Source: Candidatus Poribacteria bacterium
GTDB taxonomy: Bacteria; Poribacteria; WGA-4E; PCPOR2b
Length of the DNA: 5,679 bases
Assembly: GCA_027296925.1 (NCBI GenBank)
Contig: JAPUIP010000882.1
Location: forward strand, 1 to 5,679
Reading direction: 5' to 3'
Below, piece after piece: positions 1-5,679 of this stretch (positions within the stretch are counted from its first letter, which is position 1; each line of letters opens with the position of its first letter). The translations under genes were made by a program, and so were the position numbers. The notes beneath the pieces are model-generated. The model saw only the letters and a program-made list of their open reading frames with translations, made no database searches and was not told the origin of the DNA.

Positions 1-430
1 AGCAGGGGAGCACCGTTGTCAAAAGCTCATGAAACGGTCGGGCATAGGCAACGGAAAGCAGATAGCTGGTGTAGGCTAAGTTGGTCGGTGCCAAAGGGGT
101 TTTTCGGACATCGGTAAAAGAAAGCCCCAAATCCTTAAAAAAGCCCGCATGCAACGATTGCTCGACCTGCAACGCGCCTGCTGCGTGTTCATTGAACATT
201 ATCATCGCGTCGGACTCCGGCGCCTTTGCCGCCGCGATAGAGAGTGCGCGGGCAAATTCCCGAAGGTACAATGCATCTTGGATGATATAGAACTGAAACG
301 ATTCCGGCGGGAGGCTTGCATCGGTGAGTCCTCTGATGAAAGGATGGAATAAGATTTTGTTGAAAAGGGGTTGAATCTGCGCCCAAAGCATCTGGGTGAA
401 TGACGCTTCTTGGGTTGGCTGTGGTGTCAT
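1..430 (-). CDS. tenA: TenA family aminopyrimidine aminohydrolase (thiaminase II), partial: C-terminus beyond the left edge
   Basis: TenA hydrolyses aminopyrimidine breakdown products of thiamin to hydroxymethylpyrimidine (and can split thiamin itself), feeding salvage of the pyrimidine half of the vitamin in the cytoplasm. I translated the - strand from ATG at 430..428 and got 143 uninterrupted codons to the edge. Visible family signatures are 'FTQMLWAQIQPLFNKIL...HPFI', 'FYIIQDALYLREFARAL' (about residues 47-63), 'NEHAAGALQVEQSLH' (80-94) and 'PTNLAYTSYLL' (115-125). Asp52, Tyr55, Tyr120 and Cys143 match Bacillus subtilis TenA Asp44, Tyr47, Tyr112 and nucleophile Cys135 with a constant offset of 8, so the catalytic core is intact. 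B. subtilis TenA has 236 residues, so roughly 40% of the gene lies outside the window. The start is fixed by a strong SD (438..446). I see no TPP-riboswitch core upstream and no convincing promoter directly in front. Confidence 0.93.
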   Translation of the reverse strand, partial: MTPQPTQEASFTQMLWAQIQPLFNKILFHPFIRGLTDASLPPESFQFYIIQDALYLREFARALSIAAAKAPESDAMIMFNEHAAGALQVEQSLHAGFFKDLGLSFTDVRKTPLAPTNLAYTSYLLSVAYARPFHELLTTVLPC

Positions 431-761
431 GTCGCCGCCTCCTTTTGACATGAGTCTTAGGCGTGCAACCGATATGACACGAGTTTTCCTCAGAGCGCAC
501 CGTTAAACCCGTGCCATTCGGCTCCTCTTGCAATTTCAGCATTTTCTTTGTCTCTTGGAAGCCACCCATTTTCAGGTGACAGAAGTCAATACCATTTGTG
601 GCAGTCTCACCTTTATCGGTTCGTCCGTCCCAGCAGGCGTCTTCTTCGCTTGGTAGCCGCTTTGTTCTTTTTCGGTTTGGGTAACGGACCCGGGGGTTGG
701 GCTCAATGGCCAATGTCATCCGGGTTGACAAATCGAGGGGCGATCTTCTATCATTTGCCAT
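189..761 (-). other. Open frame of unknown status with a strong ribosome-binding site, overlapping tenA
   Basis: An ATG at 761..759 on the - strand follows TAAGGAGG (768..775) with a 6-nt spacer, an unusually good initiation site. The frame stays open for about 110 codons before tenA begins, then runs on through tenA in another frame to a stop at 189..191. The product begins MANDRRSPLDLSTRM, is rich in Arg, Lys, Thr and Asn, has no hydrophobic core, and I do not recognise it. A ~240-nt same-strand overlap with a conserved gene makes the full-length product unlikely. Another frame of the same stretch contains 'RFVNPDDIGH', a TGA, then a Pro/Lys/Arg-rich tail 'PKPKKNKAATKRRRRLLGR' ending at TAA 615..613. 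The locus may therefore be a decayed ~49-codon gene needing one frameshift and one stop repair, a leader ORF for tenA, or chance. Confidence 0.22.
438..446 (-). promoter_or_regulatory. Shine-Dalgarno of tenA
   Basis: The - strand reads AAAAGGAGG followed by a 7-nt spacer and ATG at 430. This is close to the ideal anti-16S match and decides the tenA start. Confidence 0.85.
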
Positions 762-763
762 AA

Positions 764-831
764 GGTACCTCCTTAACGGACAAGATACAGGATAAGATAA
801 ACCCCTCAATTGTCTCATATGGGGAGGTACC
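764..831 (-). promoter_or_regulatory. Possible SD-sequestering stem upstream of the ATG at 761
   Basis: On the - strand transcript, GGTACCTCC (831..823) is a perfect 9-base complement of GGAGGTACC (772..764), separated by 50 nt. The 3' arm covers the Shine-Dalgarno of the ATG at 761. If formed, the stem would hide this ribosome-binding site and could control entry of ribosomes on the leader leading to tenA. The base pairing is seen directly; the regulatory role is inferred, and the 50-nt loop weakens it. Confidence 0.35.
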
Positions 832-889
832 ATTCCACCTCATTTATGCGCTGGAAAAAACCAATTCCATGTGCCATCCATACGGATCC

Positions 890-918
890 TTGATATGACA
901 GCGTTTCTCAAGTATTAT
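890..918 (+). promoter_or_regulatory. Sigma70-type promoter for the subtilase gene
   Basis: TTGATA (890..895) is separated by exactly 17 bp from TATTAT (913..918), each matching 5 of 6 consensus bases. Transcription would begin near 925, leaving a leader of about 105 nt before the ATG at 1031. Whether this phylum uses the same consensus is assumed. Confidence 0.6.
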
Positions 919-920
919 GT

Positions 921-935
921 GATAGAATGTCTATC
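921..935. promoter_or_regulatory. Palindrome at the predicted transcription start (operator candidate)
   Basis: GATAGA-ATG-TCTATC is a perfect 6-bp inverted repeat with a 3-bp centre, two bases downstream of the -10 element and across the predicted +1. A dimeric repressor bound here would block initiation. No cognate regulator lies in the window. Confidence 0.4.
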
Positions 936-948
936 CTGATGGGACGGC

Positions 949-963
949 GATTCGGTCCGAGTC
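949..963. promoter_or_regulatory. Second imperfect palindrome in the leader
   Basis: GATTCGG-T-CCGAGTC is a 7-bp inverted repeat with one G/T mismatch, 14 bp after the first palindrome and unrelated to it in sequence. It could be an operator half of the same control region or a small RNA hairpin in the 5' leader. Confidence 0.25.
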
Positions 964-1015
964 ATTCGATCTGTGGGGGATGTGATTGAGGCTTCCCCGA
1001 ATACTGTTGGAAACT

Positions 1016-1021
1016 AAAGGA
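1016..1021 (+). promoter_or_regulatory. Shine-Dalgarno of the subtilase gene
   Basis: AAAGGA is followed by a 9-nt spacer and ATG at 1031. It supports 1031 over the upstream in-frame TTG at 986 and over later in-frame starts (ATG 1133, GTG 1139, TTG 1157), none of which has a comparable site in front. Confidence 0.65.
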
Positions 1022-1030
1022 ATTTTTCAC

Positions 1031-4000
1031 ATGGATCTTGAAGCAAAAATCGAAGCACTAAAACAGGTTGGGGCAGAGGCATTGGTAGACCAAACCCTCA
1101 ACAAAATCATTCAATCAGAATTATACCCACTGATGCAAGTGCAAGAAAATCTCAGATTGGGGCATTGGTCTACTTTTATTAATTCGCGCTTTTGTCTCCT
1201 TACATTATTGATCTATATCTTCATTCTCGCGTCAGCAATGGTGACTGACGCACAGGTGATTCCAAGCAACGACCTTCCTGACTTCACGCCTGGCGAGCTC
1301 CTTATTCGTGTGACACCCCAAGCGCAGTCGGAATTAGAAGTGCTGCACGCCAAAGCCCCGTTACAAAAATTCCATGATCAGATGGGGGTTCGATCCGTTT
1401 ACCGCGTCTTTCCTCATGTTGCCCACCCGGAAGCCAACCCCAACCTCGAACGCATCTATCTCCTACGTTTTCAAACCACCGCCGATCTATACACCTTGAG
1501 AGCGGCCTACGCCGCACATCCGCTGATTGAGGCCGTTGATTTAAACTATATTCGACCGGCGCAAGCCTCGGAGATTATCCCTGACGACCCACGGTATGAG
1601 GAGCAGTGGAATCTACCGATCATCAATATGCCTCAGGCATGGGCGATCGAGCAGGGGGATGCGAACGTCATTATGGCGATTGTGGACACGGGCTTTGATT
1701 ATACTCATGAAGATCTCGCGCCGAAAACATGGATTAACACCGGCGAGATTCCCGACAACGGAATCGATGATGATAACAACGGCTACGTTGACGATGTGCG
1801 AGGTTGGGATTTCGTTGATGCGCCGAACACGGCGGGCGAAGGGGATTTTCACGATGGCGATAATGATCCGATGGACGAGTCGGGGCACGGTACGCATGTC
1901 GCCGGAATTGCCGGCGCTGCAGTGGATAACGGCATCGGCGTTGCCGGCGTCGCGTGGAATTGCCCATTGATGGCGGTTCGTGGCGGAGCATCGGGCAGAG
2001 GCGGCGGCTTCCAGGATGACGATTCGACAGCGGCAATCGTCTACGCCGTAGACAACGGCGCAAAAGTCATCAACATGAGTTGGGGAAGCACGCGGAATTC
2101 CTTCGTGCTGCGCGACGCAATAAATTATGCCTACGCACGAGGTGTTCTCCTTGTCGCTGCGGCCGGAAACGAATCTGCGAGTCAGGCAATTTTTCCTGCA
2201 GCCTATCGCAAGGTGATGGCTGTCGCCTCGACGCAACAACGCGAGCAGCGGTTCTACCAATCGAACTTTGGCGCCTCCATCGACATCGGCGCGCCGGGCA
2301 ACGTGATCTTAAGCACGCAGATTAACAACAGGTACCGCCTGCTTTCCGGCACGTCGATGGCAACGCCGCACGTCGTTGGTGTGGCTGCGCTGATTATGTC
2401 GAAACGGCCGGGACTGACGCATGACGAGGTTCGGCAGATCCTTGTTTCGACTACGGAACCAATTACGGAAAGCCCAGAGCTGGTTGACGCGGGAAATTTG
2501 AACGCGGTGCGGGCGTTAATGGCGAGTGGAATTTTGCAGGCGCGCATCTCTTCACCAGAGAGCAACGAGGGTGGATTGAACGAAATCGAGATCATCGGTA
2601 CCGCCGGTGGATTCAAGTTTTCAACTTGGCAGTTACAATACGGAGAATCGACAACACCGACGATGTGGCTTCCCATCAACACGCCCTCCCGACAACAAAA
2701 GACGAACGAACGCCTACTCATTTGGGAGACCTCCACCATCCCCGAAGGGATTTATAGCATCCGCCTCGAAGTGGTTGGGGGAGATGGCAACGTTGTGCGT
2801 GATGAAGTGGTCGTGTTCGTAGATCGGACGCCGCCGCAGGTTCGGAATGTAAAGGCGCGGCAGCAGATCTCACGGGACAACTTTATCACCGTTGCGACCT
2901 GGTCAACAGATGATTTTACGATCAACACATTGAGCCAGCGAGCCCGTGAAGGGCTTGCCCCGTTTACGCCGATTGAGGAAACCGCGGCGAGCACGGAACA
3001 CAGCTTTTCGCTTCCGGTTCGCGCAGGGGATTACGATTTCTTCATCACCTCACGCAACGCCGCCGGGCTGGAAACGGTGGATGACAATGGAGGGCGATTC
3101 TATCGGGCGGAGGTCATTGACGCATCCATTTCACCGAACGGATTTGTTGAGACATCTACCGGACTCCCGCCGATGCATCTTGGCAGCGTCACAGCGGATT
3201 TCGATCGAGACGGCCTACTTGAAATTGTCGGTCTGCCACTGACCGAAGAACCCGCGTCGGGAATCGAAATCTATGAGCGATCCGCGGCGGGAACGTATCA
3301 ACTGGTGCATACTGGAGACCTTGCTTTTAAGCCGTGGGCGGTTGACGATACCGATGGCGACGGACTGCTAGAGATTTTGGGAAGTACGGCGGAACGGACT
3401 TTTCTGATCGAAAGCATCACACGAAACGGTTACCCGGAGCGAATCATTTGGGAGTCGCCTGCCCTGCGTTCCGGACAGATCGCGGATATCGATGGCGATG
3501 GACGGAAGGAGATTATCGGGCCGGACAACTTCAACGGCGTGATTCGCATTTTTGAAAATCGCGGGAATGATGCCTACGAGCTGGTGATTACACTTGACAA
3601 TGAGACCGAGGGCGCCAACGCTTTCGGGGAGCAGGTTGCAATCGGCGATTTTGATGGCGATGGGGACATGGAGCTGATGACAGGGGACAGCGAAGGCGAA
3701 CTCCTCATTTACGAATCGACTGGAGACGACCTGATGGTTGAGACATGGCGAGAGCGGATTGATGCGGAAAATGCCTATCAACTTGCGGCGGGTGACCTCA
3801 CCGGCGACGGAATACCCGACTTCGTTGTTGGAGGCACTGTATCGGAACCGGATCTTCCTTCGCTCCGACCACGCCGGAAGTACACGGTTTTTACAGCGAC
3901 CGGCGACAACCGCTACACCGCATTGTGGTCACAGGAGATTGTTCCGTTTCGCCTGGAAGGGAATAGCCTCGCCATCGGCGATGTTGACGGAGATTCGCAG

Positions 4001-5140
4001 AATGAACTGGTGATTCTTGCGAATCCAAGCGTTTATGTTTTCAAGGGTGAAACCGGCGGGCCAGACTTCACGCCGATCTGGCATCATGACGCGGAGGAAA
4101 CCCCTCGTCTGATACTGGCTGATCTGAATCAGGATGGTTTCAGGGAAATTTACTTGAATGACCAGGCGAATCTGTTCACGTTCGCGCACGACCGTGCTAG
4201 CAATCCAAACAGCGTCGTCAGCCTTCAGCCGTGGAGAGTATCCGCAACGCCGTTCAACGAACGTCTTGTCCGGCTCGCTTGGGAAGCCCCGAGTGGCGCG
4301 GTATCCTTCACGGTATATCGGACAGAAGGGCAGCGAGCCCATCCAGAGGTGACCAGCACTTCAACGCCGCCGCAACCGTCTGAATTTTCGGTAATTGCCG
4401 ACGAACTGGATGCGCCGGGCTTCTTTGATCGAAACGTCAGGAAGGACATCACCTACTGGTACGCCGTCACGGCGAAGGGTGATGCTGGGATTGAGACGGA
4501 TCGGACGGAAGCGGTTTCCGTCACGCCTCGAACCCCGCCGAAGCTGCTCGCCGCCGAGTTCATTCAATCGAATCAGGTGGCTGTCATTTTTGACAAACGG
4601 ATGGGATTTTCAATCGCCAATGAAAAACGCTATCTCTTGCGAGAGCCGGAGCAACTGGTTGGCGTCAGTCCGGCGTCCGCGATTCGCATCCGGATGGGCA
4701 GGCAGGCAGTCCTCACGTTCCAGGCGGGGGCTCTGGTCCCCGGGCGGACCTATGAAATTACAGTCACAAATGTGCGTGACATTGATCGAAACCCAATCGA
4801 CCTGCGAGCATCAACGCAGCCATTTGATGTCCCGCCTGAAACAGACTTTTCAGCACTGAAGGATTTTACACAAGTGGTTGTCTATCCCAATCCCGTTCGA
4901 CCGAACGAGTTCCATAAGCGTGCCGTCACGTTTGATCGCCTTCCAATCGGCGCAACCGTTGAGATTTATGACCCCACCGGGGACCTGATTGAAGAATTAA
5001 CCGTCACCGAATCGGATCGCGGCAGGAAGGAGTGGCTGCTGCTGAGTAACGGGGGGGCGGAGGTGACAAGTGGTGTTTACATCTATGCCATGGAATTTGA
5101 GAATCTGAAAAAGATTGGCAAGATTGCGGTGATTAAGTGA
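1031..5140 (+). CDS. Secreted multidomain subtilisin-like (S8) serine protease with FG-GAP beta-propeller and C-terminal sorting-type domain
   Basis: This is an extracellular or surface endopeptidase of 1369 residues (numbering from ATG 1031). In order: residues 1-40, a charged cytoplasmic-looking segment (MDLEAKIEALKQVGAEAL...) unusual before a signal peptide; 54-74, a hydrophobic signal core (FCLLTLLIYIFILASAM) with likely cleavage after TDA; ~83-180, a fervidolysin-like prodomain (PGELLIRV); ~189-497, the S8 domain with Asp219 (VDTG), His286 (SGHGTH), oxyanion Asn380 (AAGNES) and Ser442 (SGTSMATPH), all intact, plus an Asp/Asn-rich likely calcium loop near 243-262. Two Ig/Fn3-like stretches follow (~503-600, ~600-693). 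Seven Asp-rich FG-GAP/VCBS motifs begin near residues 723, 773, 819, 873, 922, 984 and 1031, consistent with a seven-bladed calcium-binding propeller. Then come an Fn3 domain (~1063-1165), an SbsA/Big_5-like Ig domain (~1167-1270) and a terminal module (~1282-1369, VVVYPNP...SGVYIYAMEF...GKIAVIK) resembling T9SS/FlgD-type sorting domains. Substrate is unknown. The gene is monocistronic as far as visible. The true start could be 1133 or later if residues 1-40 are not translated. Confidence 0.93.
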   Translation: MDLEAKIEALKQVGAEALVDQTLNKIIQSELYPLMQVQENLRLGHWSTFINSRFCLLTLLIYIFILASAMVTDAQVIPSNDLPDFTPGELLIRVTPQAQSELEVLHAKAPLQKFHDQMGVRSVYRVFPHVAHPEANPNLERIYLLRFQTTADLYTLRAAYAAHPLIEAVDLNYIRPAQASEIIPDDPRYEEQWNLPIINMPQAWAIEQGDANVIMAIVDTGFDYTHEDLAPKTWINTGEIPDNGIDDDNNGYVDDVRGWDFVDAPNTAGEGDFHDGDNDPMDESGHGTHVAGIAGAAVDNGIGVAGVAWNCPLMAVRGGASGRGGGFQDDDSTAAIVYAVDNGAKVINMSWGSTRNSFVLRDAINYAYARGVLLVAAAGNESASQAIFPAAYRKVMAVASTQQREQRFYQSNFGASIDIGAPGNVILSTQINNRYRLLSGTSMATPHVVGVAALIMSKRPGLTHDEVRQILVSTTEPITESPELVDAGNLNAVRALMASGILQARISSPESNEGGLNEIEIIGTAGGFKFSTWQLQYGESTTPTMWLPINTPSRQQKTNERLLIWETSTIPEGIYSIRLEVVGGDGNVVRDEVVVFVDRTPPQVRNVKARQQISRDNFITVATWSTDDFTINTLSQRAREGLAPFTPIEETAASTEHSFSLPVRAGDYDFFITSRNAAGLETVDDNGGRFYRAEVIDASISPNGFVETSTGLPPMHLGSVTADFDRDGLLEIVGLPLTEEPASGIEIYERSAAGTYQLVHTGDLAFKPWAVDDTDGDGLLEILGSTAERTFLIESITRNGYPERIIWESPALRSGQIADIDGDGRKEIIGPDNFNGVIRIFENRGNDAYELVITLDNETEGANAFGEQVAIGDFDGDGDMELMTGDSEGELLIYESTGDDLMVETWRERIDAENAYQLAAGDLTGDGIPDFVVGGTVSEPDLPSLRPRRKYTVFTATGDNRYTALWSQEIVPFRLEGNSLAIGDVDGDSQNELVILANPSVYVFKGETGGPDFTPIWHHDAEETPRLILADLNQDGFREIYLNDQANLFTFAHDRASNPNSVVSLQPWRVSATPFNERLVRLAWEAPSGAVSFTVYRTEGQRAHPEVTSTSTPPQPSEFSVIADELDAPGFFDRNVRKDITYWYAVTAKGDAGIETDRTEAVSVTPRTPPKLLAAEFIQSNQVAVIFDKRMGFSIANEKRYLLREPEQLVGVSPASAIRIRMGRQAVLTFQAGALVPGRTYEITVTNVRDIDRNPIDLRASTQPFDVPPETDFSALKDFTQVVVYPNPVRPNEFHKRAVTFDRLPIGATVEIYDPTGDLIEELTVTESDRGRKEWLLLSNGGAEVTSGVYIYAMEFENLKKIGKIAVIK

Positions 5141-5143
5141 GGA

Positions 5144-5180
5144 CACTGTCCTTTGACCTTGGTAAATTAAGACGACAGTG
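5144..5180 (+). repeat. Inverted repeat just after the subtilase stop codon
   Basis: CACTGTC (5144..5150) and GACAGTG (5174..5180) are perfect 7-bp complements with a 23-nt loop, starting 4 nt after the stop. A transcript-end stem is possible, but no U-tract follows, so it is not a standard intrinsic terminator. Confidence 0.3.
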
Positions 5181-5195
5181 AGACTCTGTTTGTTC

Positions 5196-5216
5196 GCCCT
5201 GATCTAAAGATCGGGC
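5196..5216. terminator. GC-rich hairpin, weak terminator candidate for the subtilase gene
   Basis: GCCC-(T)-GATC, loop TAAA, GATC-GGGC forms an 8-bp stem with one bulged T, about 55 nt after the stop codon. It lacks a following T-run on either strand. A second small stem (GGCT-GGC-AGCC, 5214..5224) overlaps its 3' arm and would compete with it. Either a Rho-assisted or 3'-stabilising structure, or a member of a dispersed palindrome family. Confidence 0.3.
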
Positions 5217-5272
5217 TGGCAGCCACAGTCCACTGATGGATTTTGAACAATTAATCGGGGAACGATATTGTC

Positions 5273-5300
5273 GGTTGGGTTGAGTCGGCGAAATCCAACT
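5273..5300. repeat. Dispersed palindromic repeat of the GGTTGGGTTGAG type
   Basis: GGTTGGGTT (5273..5281) and AATCCAACT (5292..5300) form a 9-bp RNA stem with two G-U pairs around the loop GAGTCGGCGA. The sequence resembles, with a few changes, a palindromic intergenic repeat (GTTGGGTTGAG...GAAACCCAAC) that I recall as widespread in cyanobacterial and uncultivated-phylum genomes. TCGGTTGG (5271..5278) is also an exact reverse complement of CCAACCGA (5321..5328), so a larger alternative fold exists. Family membership is from memory. Confidence 0.5.
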
Positions 5301-5456
5301 TAAGGGTTTTGTTCCTCCATCCAACCGATGGTGCCCCTATTATTTTCTCAATCTTCATAAGTAATTTTCGGGAATAAACTATCCATTTTTAGAAGTGGAG
5401 ATGTAGATACGACACGGCTTCTTCCACTTTTCATACTTCGAAGCACCACAGGCACA

Positions 5457-5489
5457 CCCTCAGGCGGGCAGTTTACCCCCTCAGGCGGG
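5457..5489. repeat. Two copies of CCCTCAGGCGGG, 21-bp period
   Basis: The 12-mer CCCTCAGGCGGG occurs exactly at 5457..5468 and 5478..5489 within the GC-rich cassette. Its CCCCCTC is complementary to the GAGGGGG of the neighbouring tandem repeat, so the two can pair. Confidence 0.6.
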
Positions 5490-5500
5490 GGCAAGCTCCC

Positions 5501-5526
5501 GAACTTTGAGGGGGAACTTTGAGGGG
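5501..5526. repeat. Perfect 13-bp tandem duplication GAACTTTGAGGGG
   Basis: GAACTTTGAGGGG is present head-to-tail at 5501..5513 and 5514..5526 with no mismatch. Only two units are seen, so this is a recent duplication or a very short array. Confidence 0.7.
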
Positions 5527-5613
5527 AGCCCCGAAGGGATAGGGCTCGGCACAGGCAGCACAAGCTTCTTCACTTTTCACTTCTAACTTACTTAAAACAG
5601 GATAGGCAATCAC

Positions 5614-5634
5614 TTTACGTTTTACGCATTACGC
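5614..5634. repeat. Three tandem degenerate heptamers (TTTACGT, TTTACGC, ATTACGC)
   Basis: Three 7-bp units, each differing by one or two bases, are directly adjacent. I recall similar strings of TTTACG units in intergenic DNA of Poribacteria-like genomes, which is weak support for the taxonomic guess. They are too short and degenerate for a CRISPR array and there are no spacers. Confidence 0.45.
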
Positions 5635-5635
5635 T

Positions 5636-5679
5636 TCACAAAAGCGCATCAGACAAGATCTCGATCAGATGCCTGGCGC
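5636..5679 (-). CDS. Possible C-terminal end of a - strand gene entering from the right edge
   Basis: Reading the - strand from the edge gives 13 codons, ARHLIEILSDALL, then TGA at 5638..5636. The peptide looks like an amphipathic C-terminal helix, and the repeats begin directly after the stop, as expected at a gene boundary. It is far too short to name or to prove. If real, it converges with the subtilase gene. Confidence 0.25.
   Translation of the reverse strand, partial: ARHLIEILSDALL

Larger units (their letters stand above)
5417..5579. repeat. Direct repeats bounding a GC-rich 130-bp cassette
   Basis: GCTTCTTCCACTTTTCA (5417..5433) recurs as GCTTCTTCACTTTTCA (5564..5579), identical except for one deleted C. 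Just inside, CACAGGCA occurs at 5447..5454 and 5550..5557. The flanks are AT-rich while the enclosed segment is strongly GC-rich, and it contains a GAGCCC/GGGCTC stem (5526..5547). No coding frame is convincing. It looks like a small inserted or amplified non-coding element. Confidence 0.45.

Noticed and set aside
548..763. + strand open frame of 71 codons with a Leu/Phe-rich stretch
   Set aside because: It has no SD, lies opposite the stretch read on the - strand from 761, and its hydrophobic run is the complement of a Lys/Arg-rich (AAG/CGA) tract. It does not look like a real membrane protein.
431..900. TPP riboswitch upstream of tenA
   Set aside because: I searched the - strand for the conserved CUGAGA and the GAUCUGG-UAAUGCC-GCG cores and found neither.
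986..1030. In-frame TTG at 986 as start of the protease gene
   Set aside because: It would add 15 residues with no family sense. ATG 1031 has AAAGGA at a 9-nt spacing and begins MDLEAKI, which looks like a natural N-terminus.
1613..2260. Long - strand open frames opposite the S8 domain
   Set aside because: They are antisense shadows of the strongly conserved protease frame, with Arg/Cys/His-rich products and no start signals.
5133..5324. - strand open frame of 63 codons overlapping the protease stop
   Set aside because: It spans hairpins and the dispersed palindrome, overlaps the protease 3' end, has no good SD and no recognisable product.
5348..5563. - strand open frame of 71 codons across the GC-rich cassette
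   Set aside because: Its sequence is just the translation of the tandem repeats, there is no SD in front, and the composition is Pro/Ser/Gly/Arg low-complexity.
5614..5634. CRISPR-like array
   Set aside because: The units are only 7 bp, degenerate, directly abutting and without spacers.

Overview
The window is about 5.7 kb of bacterial DNA dominated by one very large secreted-protease gene on the + strand (1031..5140). It is flanked on the left by the 5' part of a thiamin-salvage gene, tenA, on the - strand (1..430, running off the left edge). On the right is a repeat-rich intergenic stretch (5141..5679). The protease combines a subtilisin (S8) domain, Ig/Fn3-like modules, a seven-blade FG-GAP propeller and a C-terminal 'YPNP...GVYIY' sorting-type module. 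That combination is typical of large surface or exported proteins of the FCB group and related uncultivated phyla. Together with the dispersed 'GGTTGGGTTGAG'-type palindrome and the 'TTTACGT/TTTACGC' heptamers, which I associate from memory with Candidatus Poribacteria and similar lineages, this makes a Poribacteria-like organism my best guess. This is inference from architecture, not a database match.

Layout. (1) 1..430, - strand: tenA, with an excellent Shine-Dalgarno and active-site residues in register with Bacillus TenA; the last complete codon in the window is the catalytic Cys. (2) 431..1030: a ~600-bp divergent intergenic region. Its left part holds an open - strand frame starting at 761 behind a near-perfect SD, with no recognisable product and a possible 9-bp SD-sequestering hairpin. 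Its right part holds a very good sigma70-type promoter (890..918) reading towards the protease, followed by two small palindromes (921..935, 949..963). (3) 1031..5140: the multidomain protease. (4) 5141..5679: no complete gene. It contains inverted repeats after the stop codon, a dispersed palindromic repeat, a GC-rich 130-bp cassette with tandem repeats bounded by a 16-17-bp direct repeat, tandem heptamers, and perhaps the C-terminal end of another - strand gene.

The most interesting point is the 5' end of the protease. Its first ~40 residues look cytoplasmic and resemble the N-terminus of small antitoxin-like proteins. They precede, in frame, an otherwise ordinary Sec signal peptide and protease prodomain. 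With the palindrome-bearing promoter upstream, this suggests the protease captured the promoter, ribosome-binding site and first codons of another, possibly toxin-antitoxin-type, gene. TenA and the protease are divergently oriented and show no obvious functional link.
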